Assembly (NCBI RefSeq): GCF_019880555.1
Contig: NZ_JAINVU010000005.1
Location: 186,001-250,000, forward strand
DNA from: Hephaestia mangrovi
GTDB taxonomy: Bacteria > Pseudomonadota > Alphaproteobacteria > Sphingomonadales > Sphingomonadaceae
Direction: 5' to 3'
DNA: 64,000 bases
Part shown: positions 1 to 9,285 of the stretch, piece after piece
Layout of the letters: every line of letters starts with the position of its first letter
Position numbering within the stretch: position 1 is the stretch's first letter
Notes under the pieces: model-generated
Databases searched by the model: none
Told to the model about the DNA's origin: nothing
The model's input: only the letters and a program-made list of their open reading frames with translations
Made by a program: the position numbers and the translations under genes

Positions 1-2407
1 CCATCACCACGAGCCGCAGCGCCTCGCCGGGCACGTCGACGCCGTCGCGCAAGGCATCAGTGCCGAGCAGCGAGGCATGCGGATCGTCGCGGAAGATGTC
101 GACCAACGTGCCGGTGTCGATCGGGTCGACATGCTGCGCCATCAGCGGCAGGCCTTCGCGCGCCAGCCGGTCGGCGGTGCGGCCGTGGACGCCGCGCAGC
201 CGCCGGATCGCGGTGAACAGGCCGAGCGTGCCGCCGCCCGCAGCGACGATCAGCCGGGCATAGGCGTTGGCGAGTGCCGCGGTGTCGCCGCGCTTGACGT
301 CGGTGACGATCAGCACCTCGGACTGCGCCGCATAATCGAACGGGCTGGTCGCCTCGAAATGCTGGGCGGGCTGGCCAAGGTGCGGCGCGCCCGAGCGGGC
401 ATCGGCGACCGACCAGTCGCCGCCGGCGCGCAAGGTGGCCGACGTGACGAGCGCGCCATGGGCGGGCTTGAGCACGGTTTCGGCGAACGGCTGGGTCGGA
501 TCGAGCCAGTGGCGGTGGAGGCCGATATCCCATTCGCGGCCCTCGATACGGTCGATCGCCAGCCAATCCACAAAGTCCGGATCGGCCGGGCCGCCGATGC
601 GGGCGAGCAGCGCCAGCCAGGCGCCGACCGTCTCGGCACGCCAGCCCAATGAGGCGATCGCGCCCTCGATCCGGGCGCGCGCCGGGCCGTCCATCCAGTC
701 GGGCGCCTCGGCGAGTACGGCTTCGAGCCGGCGGCCGAGCGCGACCAGCGGGCGATAGAGCGCGTCGAGCGCCTGCCCCGCGCCGGCGGCGGCGTCGATC
801 AATTCGGGCGAGGGCTCGGCGAGCTCGGTTTCCAGGCCGTAGCCGCTGTCACCCTTGCTCTCGTCGCGGGCGTAAACAAGGCCACGCACCGCCGCGAGCA
901 GGGTTTCGACCGGGCCGAACGGTTCGCCCTCGGCGAGGCGTTGCAGCCAGCCGTCCGACGGCAGCGCGCGAGCCGCGTCCCCGGCGGCCTGAATGGCGAG
1001 CCCGCCCTGCTCGTCATAGCTGGCGACGTCCGACAGCCGGGCCGCCAGCCCACGGCGGCGGCCGCGCGCCTTTGACTCCGGCCCGACCACCCAGCGGCGG
1101 ATCTCGATCGCCTCCTGCCCCGTCAGCGCGGTCGCGAACATCGAATCGGCGGCGTCGAACAGGTGATGGCCCTCGTCGAACACATAGCGGGTCGGGCGCG
1201 TTGCGGTCTCTCGCCCGCGCGCGGCGTTGACCATCACCAGCGCGTGATTGGCGATGACGATATCGGCCTCGGCCGAAGCGCGGGCGGCGCGCTCGATGAA
1301 GCATTTGCGATAGTGCGGGCAGCCGGCATAGACGCACTCGCCGCGACGATCGGTGAGCGCGGTGGCGCCGGCGCGACGGAACAGCGTGGTCAGCCAGCCG
1401 GGCAGATCGCCGCCGACCATGTCGCCATCGGCGGTATAGGCCGCCCAGCGCGCGACCAGCTGCGCGAGGATCGCGGCGCGGCCGGCGAAGCCGCCCTGCA
1501 GCGCGTCCTCGAGGTTGAGCAGGCACAGGTAATTCTCGCGGCCCTTGCGAGTGACGACCTTGTCGCGCCGCACCGCTTCGTCCGGGTAGACGCGCGCCGA
1601 TTCGTGGCCGAGCTGACGTTGCAGCGCCTTGGTGTAGGTCGACACCCACACCGCGCCGCCCGCTTTTTGCGACCATAACGACGCCGGGGCGAGATAGCCG
1701 AGCGTTTTGCCGATGCCGGTGCCCGCCTCGGCGAGGACGAGATTGGGGCTGTCGCGCATCATCCGCGGGGCGAAGGCTTGCGCGGCCGCCTCGGCGAAGG
1801 CGCGCTGGCCGGGGCGCTGCTCGGCGGCCGACCCGGTGAGGCGGGTGAGGCGATCCTGCGTCTCGGCCTCGTCTAGCGTCACCGTGCGCGGCGCCGGACG
1901 CGGCGCGGCCTCGGCCCATTCGGGGAGCTTCGAGAACAGCCAGCGTTCGTTCTCGGCGGGCCGGGCGACGCGCTCGGCGAGCAGCGGCGCCCACGGCCAG
2001 CGCGCCCGCGCGAGCGATTGCGCCGCCGTCCACGCGCCTTCGCGCTCGGGCCAATCGGCGCGCTCGGTGACGGCGAGGAGGCGCGCGGTCGCCTCGCGCA
2101 GGAAGGGCGCGACCTCCTGATCGCTGCCCGGCGGCGGCAGGCCGGCAGCGCGGGCGAGGCCCTTCGGCGTCGGCACCATGAAGCGCGCAGGGTGGAGGAA
2201 GGCAAACAGCTCCAGCAAATCGAGCCCCGACAGATCGGCATAGCCGAGCCGTTGCCCGACCAGCGCGGCGTTCATCACGATCATCGGCGTGTCGGCGGCC
2301 AGACGGATCGCCTCGCCGCGCCCGACCGCGCGAGTTTCGGCGGGCGTCGCGATCCAGATGCCGGCATGGCTGGCATGGAGCGCGGGATAGGGCAGATCGA
2401 TCGCCAC
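1..2407 (-). CDS. ATP-dependent DNA helicase, DinG/YoaA family (partial, C-terminus cut by window edge)
   Basis: The open frame runs off the left edge; about 802 codons are visible. A GTG start at 2407 is chosen because an in-frame TAA lies two codons upstream. The first ~200 residues are a sphingomonad-type N-terminal extension. The P-loop AEAGTGIGKT is at residues 226-235. It is followed by a four-cysteine cluster (one Cys in NYLCLLN, then CVYAGC and RKC), as expected for the iron-sulfur domain of XPD/DinG helicases, and by the DEAH-type box VFDEGHH. The visible C-terminal part includes the helicase motifs around LVTSATL. Family role: 5'-3' unwinding of DNA or R-loops during repair. The gene stands alone on this strand, with the next minus-strand gene 86 bp upstream. 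Substrate in this organism is not inferable. Confidence 0.9.
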   Translation of the reverse strand, partial: MAIDLPYPALHASHAGIWIATPAETRAVGRGEAIRLAADTPMIVMNAALVGQRLGYADLSGLDLLELFAFLHPARFMVPTPKGLARAAGLPPPGSDQEVAPFLREATARLLAVTERADWPEREGAWTAAQSLARARWPWAPLLAERVARPAENERWLFSKLPEWAEAAPRPAPRTVTLDEAETQDRLTRLTGSAAEQRPGQRAFAEAAAQAFAPRMMRDSPNLVLAEAGTGIGKTLGYLAPASLWSQKAGGAVWVSTYTKALQRQLGHESARVYPDEAVRRDKVVTRKGRENYLCLLNLEDALQGGFAGRAAILAQLVARWAAYTADGDMVGGDLPGWLTTLFRRAGATALTDRRGECVYAGCPHYRKCFIERAARASAEADIVIANHALVMVNAARGRETATRPTRYVFDEGHHLFDAADSMFATALTGQEAIEIRRWVVGPESKARGRRRGLAARLSDVASYDEQGGLAIQAAGDAARALPSDGWLQRLAEGEPFGPVETLLAAVRGLVYARDESKGDSGYGLETELAEPSPELIDAAAGAGQALDALYRPLVALGRRLEAVLAEAPDWMDGPARARIEGAIASLGWRAETVGAWLALLARIGGPADPDFVDWLAIDRIEGREWDIGLHRHWLDPTQPFAETVLKPAHGALVTSATLRAGGDWSVADARSGAPHLGQPAQHFEATSPFDYAAQSEVLIVTDVKRGDTAALANAYARLIVAAGGGTLGLFTAIRRLRGVHGRTADRLAREGLPLMAQHVDPIDTGTLVDIFRDDPHASLLGTDALRDGVDVPGEALRLVVM

Positions 2408-2493
2408 GCCCCCTTATTCGAGGATGCGGAACAGATTGGCAACAGGGCTGTCGGCGCGGACAGTCGCTACCGGATGTTCCGCCCCGCTCTTGC

Positions 2494-3225
2494 TCAGACG
2501 AACAATTCGGTGAGGAAATCCTTCATCGCCTGCCAGCTCCGCCTGTCCGCTTTTTCCTCATAGGCGACGCCGGGGCGGATCGGCGGCTTGCCCTTTAGCT
2601 CGACGTCTGTGAAGGCATGGCCGGCGCCGCCATAGCTGTGGATCTGCCAGTCGGCGTCGCTCTCGGTCAGCTCCCGGCCCAGCGCGACGACGCTTTCGGG
2701 CGGGCCGATCGGATCGTCCCAGCCGTGGCATACCAGCACCTTGGCGCGGATCGGCGACACGTTGGCATAATCGGGCCGATCGTAGACGCCATGGAAACTC
2801 ACCACGCCGCGCACGTCGAGCCCGGCGCGCGCCATATCGAGCGCACACTTGCCACCGAAGCAGAACCCCGCGGCCGCCGTCCTGGCCGGATCGACGCCGG
2901 CGAATTCCTTGAGCACGTCGAGCGACGCCGCCAGCCGGTCGCGCAGCAGCGCGCGATCGGCATTGAGCTCGTTCATATATTTGCCGGCGTCGCTGTCGGC
3001 GCGCGTGGTGCGCTTGCCCCGACCGAACACGTCGCAGGCAAAGCCGACATAGCCGAGCCCGGCCAGCGCCTCGGCCTTCTGATTATCCTCTTCCTTCTGC
3101 CCCAATACGTTGGGGATCACCAGCACGCCCGGCCGCTGCGCCTCGACCTCGTCGTCATAGGCGATCACGCCTTCGAACGGGCCGCCGGGGCCGTCATATA
3201 CGATGGTCTGGCGAACGATGGTCAT
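2494..3225 (-). CDS. dienelactone hydrolase family protein
   Basis: 243-residue alpha/beta hydrolase. The cysteine nucleophile sits in GFCFGGK (Cys122), the acid is probably the Asp of HGWDDP, and the histidine is in GGAGHAF; this Cys-Asp-His triad defines carboxymethylenebutenolidase-type dienelactone hydrolases. There is no signal peptide, so it is cytoplasmic. Known members hydrolyse dienelactones from chloroaromatic breakdown, but most genomic homologues have unknown substrates. The ATG at 3225 is preferred over an in-frame GTG at 3234 because GAGGAG lies about 8 bases upstream. It is divergent from gpmA, with 81 bp between the two starts. No aromatic-degradation genes lie nearby, so a general esterase role is as likely. 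Confidence 0.87.
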   Translation of the reverse strand: MTIVRQTIVYDGPGGPFEGVIAYDDEVEAQRPGVLVIPNVLGQKEEDNQKAEALAGLGYVGFACDVFGRGKRTTRADSDAGKYMNELNADRALLRDRLAASLDVLKEFAGVDPARTAAAGFCFGGKCALDMARAGLDVRGVVSFHGVYDRPDYANVSPIRAKVLVCHGWDDPIGPPESVVALGRELTESDADWQIHSYGGAGHAFTDVELKGKPPIRPGVAYEEKADRRSWQAMKDFLTELFV

Positions 3226-3306
3226 CGACGTCACTCCTCACGCTTGTCTTGGGGGCGGTGTCCCCCCTATCAGCGCGGCGACCCCAAGCCCAAGAAGGAA
3301 TCGGCC

Positions 3307-3990
3307 ATGCCCACCCTCGTCCTGCTGCGCCACGGCCAGTCGCAATGGAATCTCGAAAACCGCTTCACCGGCTGGTGGGACGTCGACCTGACCGATCAGG
3401 GCGTCGCCGAGGCGAGGGCGGCCGGCGACCTGCTGGCGGAGAAGGGCTTCGATTTCGACATGACCTTCACCAGCCTGCAGACCCGCGCGATCAAGACGCT
3501 CGACATCGCGCTCGAACAGATGGGCCGGCTGTGGCTGCCGGTCGAGAAGGACTGGCGTTTGAACGAGCGCCATTATGGCGGCCTGACCGGGCTCAACAAG
3601 GCGGAAACCGCGGCCAAGCATGGCGACGAGCAGGTGCATATCTGGCGCCGCAGCTTCGACGTGCCGCCGCCGATGGAGGCGGGCAGCGATTTCGACCTCT
3701 CGGCCGATCGCCGCTACGCCGGGATCGACATTCCCGCGACCGAAAGCCTGAAGGACACGATCGCGCGCGTGCTCCCCTATTGGCAAAGCCGCATCGTTCC
3801 CGAGCTCAAGGCCGGCAATCGCGTGCTGATCTCCGCCCATGGCAATTCGCTGCGCGCGCTGGTCAAGCACCTGTCCAACATCCCCGACGACGCGATCACC
3901 GGGCTGGAAATTCCCACCGGCCAGCCGATCGTCTACGACCTCGACGACGATCTGAACGCGACCGACCGCTATTATCTGAGCGAACGCTGA
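3307..3990 (+). CDS. gpmA: 2,3-bisphosphoglycerate-dependent phosphoglycerate mutase
   Basis: 227 residues, the usual length for the dimeric bacterial enzyme. The N-terminus carries the phosphohistidine motif LLRHGQS (His9), followed by the GWWDVDLT segment and [13 protein letters not shown], which are diagnostic of cofactor-dependent GpmA rather than other histidine phosphatases. The second catalytic histidine is in [11 protein letters not shown]. It interconverts 3- and 2-phosphoglycerate in glycolysis and gluconeogenesis. The ATG at 3307 has AGAAGGA about 7 bases upstream. The gene is monocistronic and ends in a terminator-like hairpin at 4020. Confidence 0.96.
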   Translation: MPTLVLLRHGQSQWNLENRFTGWWDVDLTDQGVAEARAAGDLLAEKGFDFDMTFTSLQTRAIKTLDIALEQMGRLWLPVEKDWRLNERHYGGLTGLNKAETAAKHGDEQVHIWRRSFDVPPPMEAGSDFDLSADRRYAGIDIPATESLKDTIARVLPYWQSRIVPELKAGNRVLISAHGNSLRALVKHLSNIPDDAITGLEIPTGQPIVYDLDDDLNATDRYYLSER

Positions 3991-4019
3991 TCCCGCGTCG
4001 CGCGACACTGAAGACCGAG

Positions 4020-4046
4020 TATCGTCAGGCTGAACTGACGATATTT
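4020..4046 (+). terminator. probable intrinsic terminator of gpmA
   Basis: A perfect 9-bp inverted repeat (TATCGTCAG at 4020-4028, CTGACGATA at 4035-4043) with a 6-nt loop is followed by TTT, 30 bp after the gpmA stop. The U tract is short, so efficiency is uncertain. The rest of the ~250-bp gap to the next gene shows no gene or other clear signal. Confidence 0.6.
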
Positions 4047-4242
4047 GTGACGCAGGGTCCGTGAGCACCGGAAAGCGCGCAAGAGCCGCCATTTGCAGCC
4101 CGCCGGAACTGACCGTCGATCGGCCCTAGAGCGGTTTTTCGACCTAAGCCTTTCGGGCACCCCGCAAAGGTCCGCTCCAACCCGCCGCCCCTTATGATAA
4201 GGTGCCCCCGCGGCAATGCCCGCGCCATAAGGGTAGTCGAGC

Positions 4243-6057
4243 ATGGGGAAGGCAGGGGCGAGCCGACGGGATCCATGGCCGCCGGTTGCGCTTCCCGCCG
4301 TCGTGGGTGGTATATCCGGGCGTGTGCGGCATGCCTGGCTGGCGCTGCTCGTGCTGGTCGCCGCGATCCAGGTCGCCGGGCTCGGCTTCGTTTTCTACGA
4401 TGCCTATCGGATCAATCCGGCGCTGCACCGGATCGGGATCTCGCTCGAATTCGATGACGACGACCGGCCGGCGGTGAAGCCGCTGCGCCGCGACATCGTC
4501 GCGGCCGGCGTCGGCGCGGGCGATCGCATCGTATCGGTCGCCGGGCGTCGCTTCGCGGTGGATGCCAGTGCGCTGTCGATCGAACGCGCGATCATCGCGG
4601 CGCCCGGCGACACCGTGGCGCTCGGCATCCGCAAGCCAGGCGGGCGGGAAATCCATGTCCTCGCCAGCCGGTCATCGCGCGCGCCCCTGCTAACGGCCCC
4701 GAACCCGATGTCGGTGAACCTGCGCATGGCAATCCGGCTCGCGTCGACATTGTTGTGCTCGGCCGCCCTGCTGGGGTCAAGCGTCGTGCTGTGGCTCCGC
4801 CGCCCGCGCGATCCGGAAGCGTTTCTGTTCGGGATCGGCTTCCTCGGGATCGCCGCCAGCGTCGATCCGCCGCTACTGATGTGGCTGTCGATCGGCGCCA
4901 GCCGGGTGATCGATATCGTCACCGGTTTGTGGTGGATAGTGCTGACGATCGCGCTGGCCGCTTTCCCCGATGGCCGATTCACGCCGCCCTGGCTGCGCTG
5001 GTCGCTGGTGGCAGCCCCCGTTCTGGGCCTCATCCTGATCGTCGATCGGCTGGGCAACGTGACCACCCTGGTGATCGGCATCGGCGTGCCGCTGATGCTG
5101 CTGGCGACCCAGATCGCCCGCTATCGGCGCCTCGAACCGGGAACGAAGCGGCAGCAGATCAAATGGGCAGCGCTGGGCTTTTCGGCGGGATTCCTGCTCG
5201 TCGGCCTCAGCGCTGTGATGGCGCTGGCGCCGTATCAAAGCTGGTCGGTAGCGCTCGGCGGCGCGTGGGTGCTCGGGATCGTCTGCCTGTTCAACTTGGG
5301 CTTCGCGGCGATGCCGCTGGGATTGCTGATCTCGCTGATCCGGTATCGACTGTGGGATGTCGACCGCATCATCTCGCGCTCGGTCGCCTATACCGTACTG
5401 ACCAGTGGCTTCGGGCTGCTCTGGGCGCTGCTGTCGGACATCGCCAAGCAGATCGTCGCCGCTTTGCTGGGCCAAGACCATGCCGTGCTCGGCCTTGCGC
5501 TCGGCGCGATCGTCACCGCCGGCATATTCCTGCCGACGCAACATCTGGTGCTGCAATGGTCGAAGCGGCGCTTCAACCGATCGAGCGTCGATCTCGAACG
5601 CCTGCCCGAGCGGCTGCGCGTCTGGCGCGAGCGATGCGATGCGGCCGATGTCGCCACGCGCGCGCTCGACGTCGCGATGCGGGCGCTGCATGCCTCCGCC
5701 GGCGCCGTGTTCGCGCGCACGCCCGCGGGCCGCGCATTGCTCGCCCGGCACAGCGCCGCTGCCGACGCGGGCGCCGCGCCGGTGACGGCGGACGCGGCCA
5801 GGGCGGGCGGCGGCCATATCGTCCATCTCGAGGATCAGGACGGGCTCGCGGGGTGGATGGTCCTGATGCCGCGCGACGACGGATCGCGCTTTCCCCGCGC
5901 CGACCTCGCCGCGCTCGACGCGGCCGCAGGCCCACTCGCCAGGGCGCTGCGCGTCGCCGCCCCCGCCAGGCAGCATGACACCGCCATGCTCACCCTTCTC
6001 GACGAGGTGCAACAGCGGCTGGCGAAGCTCGAACAGCAGACCACCCGTCCCGCCTGA
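4243..6057 (+). CDS. PDZ-containing multi-spanning membrane protein, sensor-like, without a kinase domain
   Basis: 604 residues. One membrane helix (about 31-52) is followed by an extracytoplasmic PDZ-like domain (about 65-145, with [15 protein letters not shown]). Then come seven or eight membrane helices (about 160-430), a WSKRRFNR junction and a cytoplasmic degenerate GAF-like domain (about 455-575), ending in a short coiled coil ([14 protein letters not shown]). The pieces [11 protein letters not shown] and [21 protein letters not shown] are hallmarks of the membrane input module of some sensor kinases, and a PDZ between helices recalls Bacillus ComP. No H-box or ATPase domain follows, and no kinase gene is adjacent. 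The start is uncertain: ATG 4243 is used, with an in-frame GTG at 4323. Function unknown; signal sensing is an inference. Confidence 0.75.
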   Translation: MGKAGASRRDPWPPVALPAVVGGISGRVRHAWLALLVLVAAIQVAGLGFVFYDAYRINPALHRIGISLEFDDDDRPAVKPLRRDIVAAGVGAGDRIVSVAGRRFAVDASALSIERAIIAAPGDTVALGIRKPGGREIHVLASRSSRAPLLTAPNPMSVNLRMAIRLASTLLCSAALLGSSVVLWLRRPRDPEAFLFGIGFLGIAASVDPPLLMWLSIGASRVIDIVTGLWWIVLTIALAAFPDGRFTPPWLRWSLVAAPVLGLILIVDRLGNVTTLVIGIGVPLMLLATQIARYRRLEPGTKRQQIKWAALGFSAGFLLVGLSAVMALAPYQSWSVALGGAWVLGIVCLFNLGFAAMPLGLLISLIRYRLWDVDRIISRSVAYTVLTSGFGLLWALLSDIAKQIVAALLGQDHAVLGLALGAIVTAGIFLPTQHLVLQWSKRRFNRSSVDLERLPERLRVWRERCDAADVATRALDVAMRALHASAGAVFARTPAGRALLARHSAAADAGAAPVTADAARAGGGHIVHLEDQDGLAGWMVLMPRDDGSRFPRADLAALDAAAGPLARALRVAAPARQHDTAMLTLLDEVQQRLAKLEQQTTRPA

Positions 6058-6146
6058 CGCGTAGCGATCGCACGACCTGCGCCGTAACGGTTGCTCCGCG
6101 CCCGCGCCGTCGCTACCAAGCCGCCTTCTCTGGCGAAGGGGCAGGC

Positions 6147-6632
6147 ATGGCGGAGGCACCGACGGTCGGCATCATCATGGGCTCCCGCTCCGACTGGGAG
6201 ACGATGCGGCATGCCGCCGAGACGCTCGACGCGCTTGGCATCGCGCATGAAGCCAAGGTCGTCTCCGCGCACCGCACGCCCGACCGGCTCTACGATTACG
6301 CCAGGGGCGCCAAGGGACGCGGCCTCAAGGTGATTATCGCCGGTGCCGGCGGCGCGGCGCACCTGCCGGGCATGGCCGCATCGATGACGCCACTGCCGGT
6401 GCTCGGCGTGCCGGTGCAATCGAAGGCGCTGGACGGCATGGACAGCCTGTTGTCGATCGTCCAGATGCCCGCCGGCATTCCGGTCGGCACGCTGGCGATC
6501 GGCAAGGCCGGCGCGATCAACGCCGCGCTGCTCGCCGCCGCAATCCTCGCGACCGGCGACGAGGCGCTCGCGGCCCGCCTCGCTGCATGGCGGCAGGCGC
6601 AGACCGACGCGGTGAGCGAGGAACCGGCATGA
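6147..6632 (+). CDS. purE: 5-(carboxyamino)imidazole ribonucleotide mutase
   Basis: 161 residues, the normal class I PurE length. It opens with [11 protein letters not shown], then [12 protein letters not shown] and [14 protein letters not shown], the conserved active-site segments (His of AHRTP). It converts N5-CAIR to CAIR in de novo purine synthesis, in the cytoplasm. Its stop overlaps the purK start by 4 bp (ATGA), so the two are translationally coupled. GAAGGGGCAGG precedes the ATG at 6147. Confidence 0.96.
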   Translation: MAEAPTVGIIMGSRSDWETMRHAAETLDALGIAHEAKVVSAHRTPDRLYDYARGAKGRGLKVIIAGAGGAAHLPGMAASMTPLPVLGVPVQSKALDGMDSLLSIVQMPAGIPVGTLAIGKAGAINAALLAAAILATGDEALAARLAAWRQAQTDAVSEEPA

Positions 6633-7708
6633 GAATGCTGCCACCCGGATCGACGATCGGCATTCTCGGCGGCGGACAGCTCGGCCGGATGCTGGCGATC
6701 GCCGCCGCGCAACTCGGCTATCGCACGCATGTCCTCGCGCCCGAATCGGAAAGCGTCGCCGCGCAGACCGCGTCGAGCTTCACCCGCGCCGATTATCACA
6801 GCCGCATCGTGCTCGACGAGCTGGCGGCGAGTTGCGACGTCGTTACCTACGAATTCGAGAATATCGCGCTCGATCCGGTCGAATATCTCGCCGGGAAGGT
6901 CGCGGTGCATCCGGCCCCGGTGGCGCTCGGCATCGCGCAGGACCGCGCTAACGAAAAACAGTTCGTCAACGATCTCGGCGGGCGCACCGCGCCGTGGCGA
7001 AAGGTGACGACGCGTGCGGAGCTGGACGAGGCGCTCGCCGCGATCGGCACGCCGGCGATCCTCAAGACGTTGCGGCTGGGCTATGACGGCAAGGGCCAGG
7101 TGCGGCTGACCTCGGCGGACGAGGCCGATGCCGCCTGGGATGCGATCGGCGGGCGGCCGGCGGTCCTCGAAGGCCATGTCGCGTTCGAGCACGAATTCTC
7201 GATCATCCTCGCGCGCGGGATCGACGGCACGATGACCAGCTATCCGCCGCCGAAGAACGAGCATGTCGACGGCATCCTCGCACGCTCGACGCTGCCCGCG
7301 CCGGCCCCGGTCGCGGCGCAATGGACCGAGGCGGCGGCGCTCGCCGGCCGCATCGCCGACAAGCTCGGCTATGTCGGCGTGCTGGCGTGCGAATTCTTCG
7401 TCGGCGCCGAGGGGCCGGTGTTCAACGAGATGGCGCCGCGCGTCCACAATTCGGGCCATTGGACGATCGAAGGCGCGGTGACCTCGCAATTCGAGAATCA
7501 CGTCCGCGCGATCTGCGGCCTGCCGCTCGGCGACACCGCGCTCACCGCGCCGAAGGTGGAGATGGAAAATCTGATCGGCGAGGCCGCCAACCGCTGGGCC
7601 GAGATCCTCACCGAGCCCGGCGCGCACCTTCATCTCTACGGCAAGCGCGCGGTGCGCGCCGGCCGCAAGATGGGTCACGTCACCCGGATCGCGCCGATTA
7701 TTTCTTGA
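6629..7708 (+). CDS. purK: 5-(carboxyamino)imidazole ribonucleotide synthase
   Basis: 359 residues, ATP-grasp enzyme. The N-terminal [11 protein letters not shown]-type signature (here [12 protein letters not shown]), the FENIALD segment, the ATP-grasp lysine region [14 protein letters not shown] and [15 protein letters not shown] near the C-terminus are typical of PurK. It makes N5-CAIR from AIR, bicarbonate and ATP, supplying PurE. The ATG at 6629 overlaps the purE stop. The 3' end overlaps the convergent secreted-protein gene by 11 bp. Confidence 0.96.
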   Translation: MRMLPPGSTIGILGGGQLGRMLAIAAAQLGYRTHVLAPESESVAAQTASSFTRADYHSRIVLDELAASCDVVTYEFENIALDPVEYLAGKVAVHPAPVALGIAQDRANEKQFVNDLGGRTAPWRKVTTRAELDEALAAIGTPAILKTLRLGYDGKGQVRLTSADEADAAWDAIGGRPAVLEGHVAFEHEFSIILARGIDGTMTSYPPPKNEHVDGILARSTLPAPAPVAAQWTEAAALAGRIADKLGYVGVLACEFFVGAEGPVFNEMAPRVHNSGHWTIEGAVTSQFENHVRAICGLPLGDTALTAPKVEMENLIGEAANRWAEILTEPGAHLHLYGKRAVRAGRKMGHVTRIAPIIS

Positions 7709-8090
7709 CCGGCACGTATTGCTGGAACGACCCCAGCCGGCAATAGGCCGAGGGGATCGTCGTGCCCGGCTCGAGCACCCGGAACATATCGTTCCGGCAC
7801 AATTGCCCGCCGTGAATATCGTTGATGATCGTCACGTAATTGTCCAGCGACGGGCACGGGCCGACCACATTCGCCTTCCAGATCGTGGTGCCCTGGCGAT
7901 ACAGCAGCGTATCGTGCCCGATCACCTGCGGTCCGCTGGTGAACTGGGGATCGATACATTCGCTGGTCTTGCCCGGAACGTGGCCGGCAAGCGCCTTGGC
8001 CAGCTCGCGCTGGGGATCGTCGGTATCGTGGGCGAGCGCGGCACCGGCAACCAGCGTCGCGGCAAGACCGATCAGCATCATCCTACGCAT
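7698..8090 (-). CDS. small secreted protein, four-cysteine family, paralogue of its upstream neighbour
   Basis: 130 residues with a signal peptide (MRRMMLIGLAATLVAGAALA, cleavage after ALA). The mature part has four cysteines (45, 79, 98, 117) in the contexts SECID, VGPCPSL, QLCRND and YCRLGSFQQY. The same four-cysteine pattern and flanking residues recur in the protein encoded immediately upstream, so the pair is a tandem duplication. The ATG at 8090 is preferred over GTG at 8093 because GAGG lies 8 bases before it. No known family is recognised. The cysteines probably form disulfides in the periplasm. Likely co-transcribed with its paralogue, only a few bases away. Confidence 0.75.
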   Translation of the reverse strand: MRRMMLIGLAATLVAGAALAHDTDDPQRELAKALAGHVPGKTSECIDPQFTSGPQVIGHDTLLYRQGTTIWKANVVGPCPSLDNYVTIINDIHGGQLCRNDMFRVLEPGTTIPSAYCRLGSFQQYVPVKK

Positions 8091-8094
8091 CACA

Positions 8095-8493
8095 TCACCT
8101 CGTATAAGGAACGAACGAACCCAACCCGCACGAGCCGCTCGAAATGTTGGGCGTGCCCGGCGAGAAGGTGTGGATTATGTCGCCGCGGCAGAGCTGGCTC
8201 GAATAGGTCTTGCTGACGATCGGATCGCCATAGCGCAGGCCCGTGCACCCGCCGCTCACGTCGTTGCGATAGATCAGGCGCGGCGAATATTGATAGAGGA
8301 TCGTGCCTTCGAACTTCTTGACGTCACGTATCCGCGTCTGGTCGATGCACGACACCGGCTTGCCGGGGGTCAGCCCCTTCAAGGCATCGGCAATCTCGGC
8401 GAGTTGCTTGGGATTCTTCGCACCGGACGGGCTATCGCCATTTGCCGCACAACCGGCGAGCAAGATTGGAACAACGAGCGCAAGCCATCGCAT
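8095..8493 (-). CDS. lipoprotein, four-cysteine family, paralogue of downstream neighbour
   Basis: 132 residues. The signal sequence ends in the lipobox LLAGC (Cys15), so the protein is lipid-anchored. The mature part has cysteines at 49, 83, 102 and 122 in VSCID, GGCTGL, QLCRGD and SCGLGSF, matching the secreted protein encoded next. Other shared elements are PGK before CID, a T-hydrophobic-LY strand and PGT before the last cysteine. Function unknown. One copy is lipidated and the other soluble, which suggests a membrane-anchored and a released form of the same fold. ATG at 8493. Confidence 0.78.
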   Translation of the reverse strand: MRWLALVVPILLAGCAANGDSPSGAKNPKQLAEIADALKGLTPGKPVSCIDQTRIRDVKKFEGTILYQYSPRLIYRNDVSGGCTGLRYGDPIVSKTYSSQLCRGDIIHTFSPGTPNISSGSCGLGSFVPYTR

Positions 8494-8542
8494 CAGGCTA
8501 CTCCTTCGCGACTACCCCCCTGTCGTCGCTGATATAGAGCGT

Positions 8543-9271
8543 TCAGCCGCGAAATGCATCCTTTGCCGCGCGTCTTTCGGCCAATTGCTCGATCGAGGCG
8601 GCGCGCATGAAGGGATTGGTGGCGCGTTCGAGCGCGATCGTCGTCGGCATGGTCGCCTCGCCCGCCGCACGCGCCGCCTCTACGTCAGCCAGGCGCTCGG
8701 CGATCGCCGCGTTGTCGGGCTCCGCGACCCGGGCATAGCGCCCGTTGGCGAGCGTATATTCGTGCGCGCCATAGGCCTGCGTGCTTCCGGGCAACGCCGC
8801 CAGCCGCTGCATGTTGGCGAACATCTGCGCGGCATCGCCCTCGAACAGGCGGCCGCAGCCCATCGCGAACAGCGTGTCGCCGACGAAGATCACACCATCG
8901 TCGGCGAAATGATAGCTGACGTGCCCCGCAGTGTGCGCCGGCGTTTCCCAAACGCTGGCGACATGCGCGCCGAGCCGTACCGTATCGCCTTCGCCGACGG
9001 TGGCGTCGAGCGTGGGAATCTTCGCCGCTTCGGCGGCGGGGCCGGTGACGCGCGCGCCGGTCGCTGCCTTGATCGCGGCGTTGCCGCCGGTGTGATCGGG
9101 ATGCCAATGGGTGTTCCAGATCTGCGAGATCGTCCAGCCGCGCTCGCGCGCCGCCGCCAGCACCGGCTCGGATTCGGCGGGATCGATCACCAAAGTCTCG
9201 CCGCTGGCGGGATCATGCGCCATCCAGATGTAATTGTCGCTGAGCGCGGGAATGCGGACGATCTCGAACAT
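8543..9271 (-). CDS. gloB: hydroxyacylglutathione hydrolase (glyoxalase II)
   Basis: 242 residues, metallo-beta-lactamase fold. The metal-binding motif THWHPDH (His55, His57, Asp59, His60) is followed by TPAHTAGHVSYH and the FVGDTLFAMGCGRLFEG segment typical of GloB. The C-terminus contains NPFMR, a glutathione-site motif of the family. It hydrolyses S-lactoylglutathione to lactate and glutathione. The ATG at 9271 has AGGAGA about 7 bases upstream; an in-frame ATG at 9289 overlaps the preceding stop but lacks a site. Last gene of the gloA / nitronate monooxygenase / gloB run. Confidence 0.94.
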   Translation of the reverse strand: MFEIVRIPALSDNYIWMAHDPASGETLVIDPAESEPVLAAARERGWTISQIWNTHWHPDHTGGNAAIKAATGARVTGPAAEAAKIPTLDATVGEGDTVRLGAHVASVWETPAHTAGHVSYHFADDGVIFVGDTLFAMGCGRLFEGDAAQMFANMQRLAALPGSTQAYGAHEYTLANGRYARVAEPDNAAIAERLADVEAARAAGEATMPTTIALERATNPFMRAASIEQLAERRAAKDAFRG

Positions 9272-9285
9272 CGAAAAGTCTCCTG

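Noticed and set aside
4021-4242. Small genes in the gap after gpmA
   Set aside because: Short frames exist on both strands but none has a ribosome site or a recognisable protein pattern; only the hairpin at 4020 is supported.
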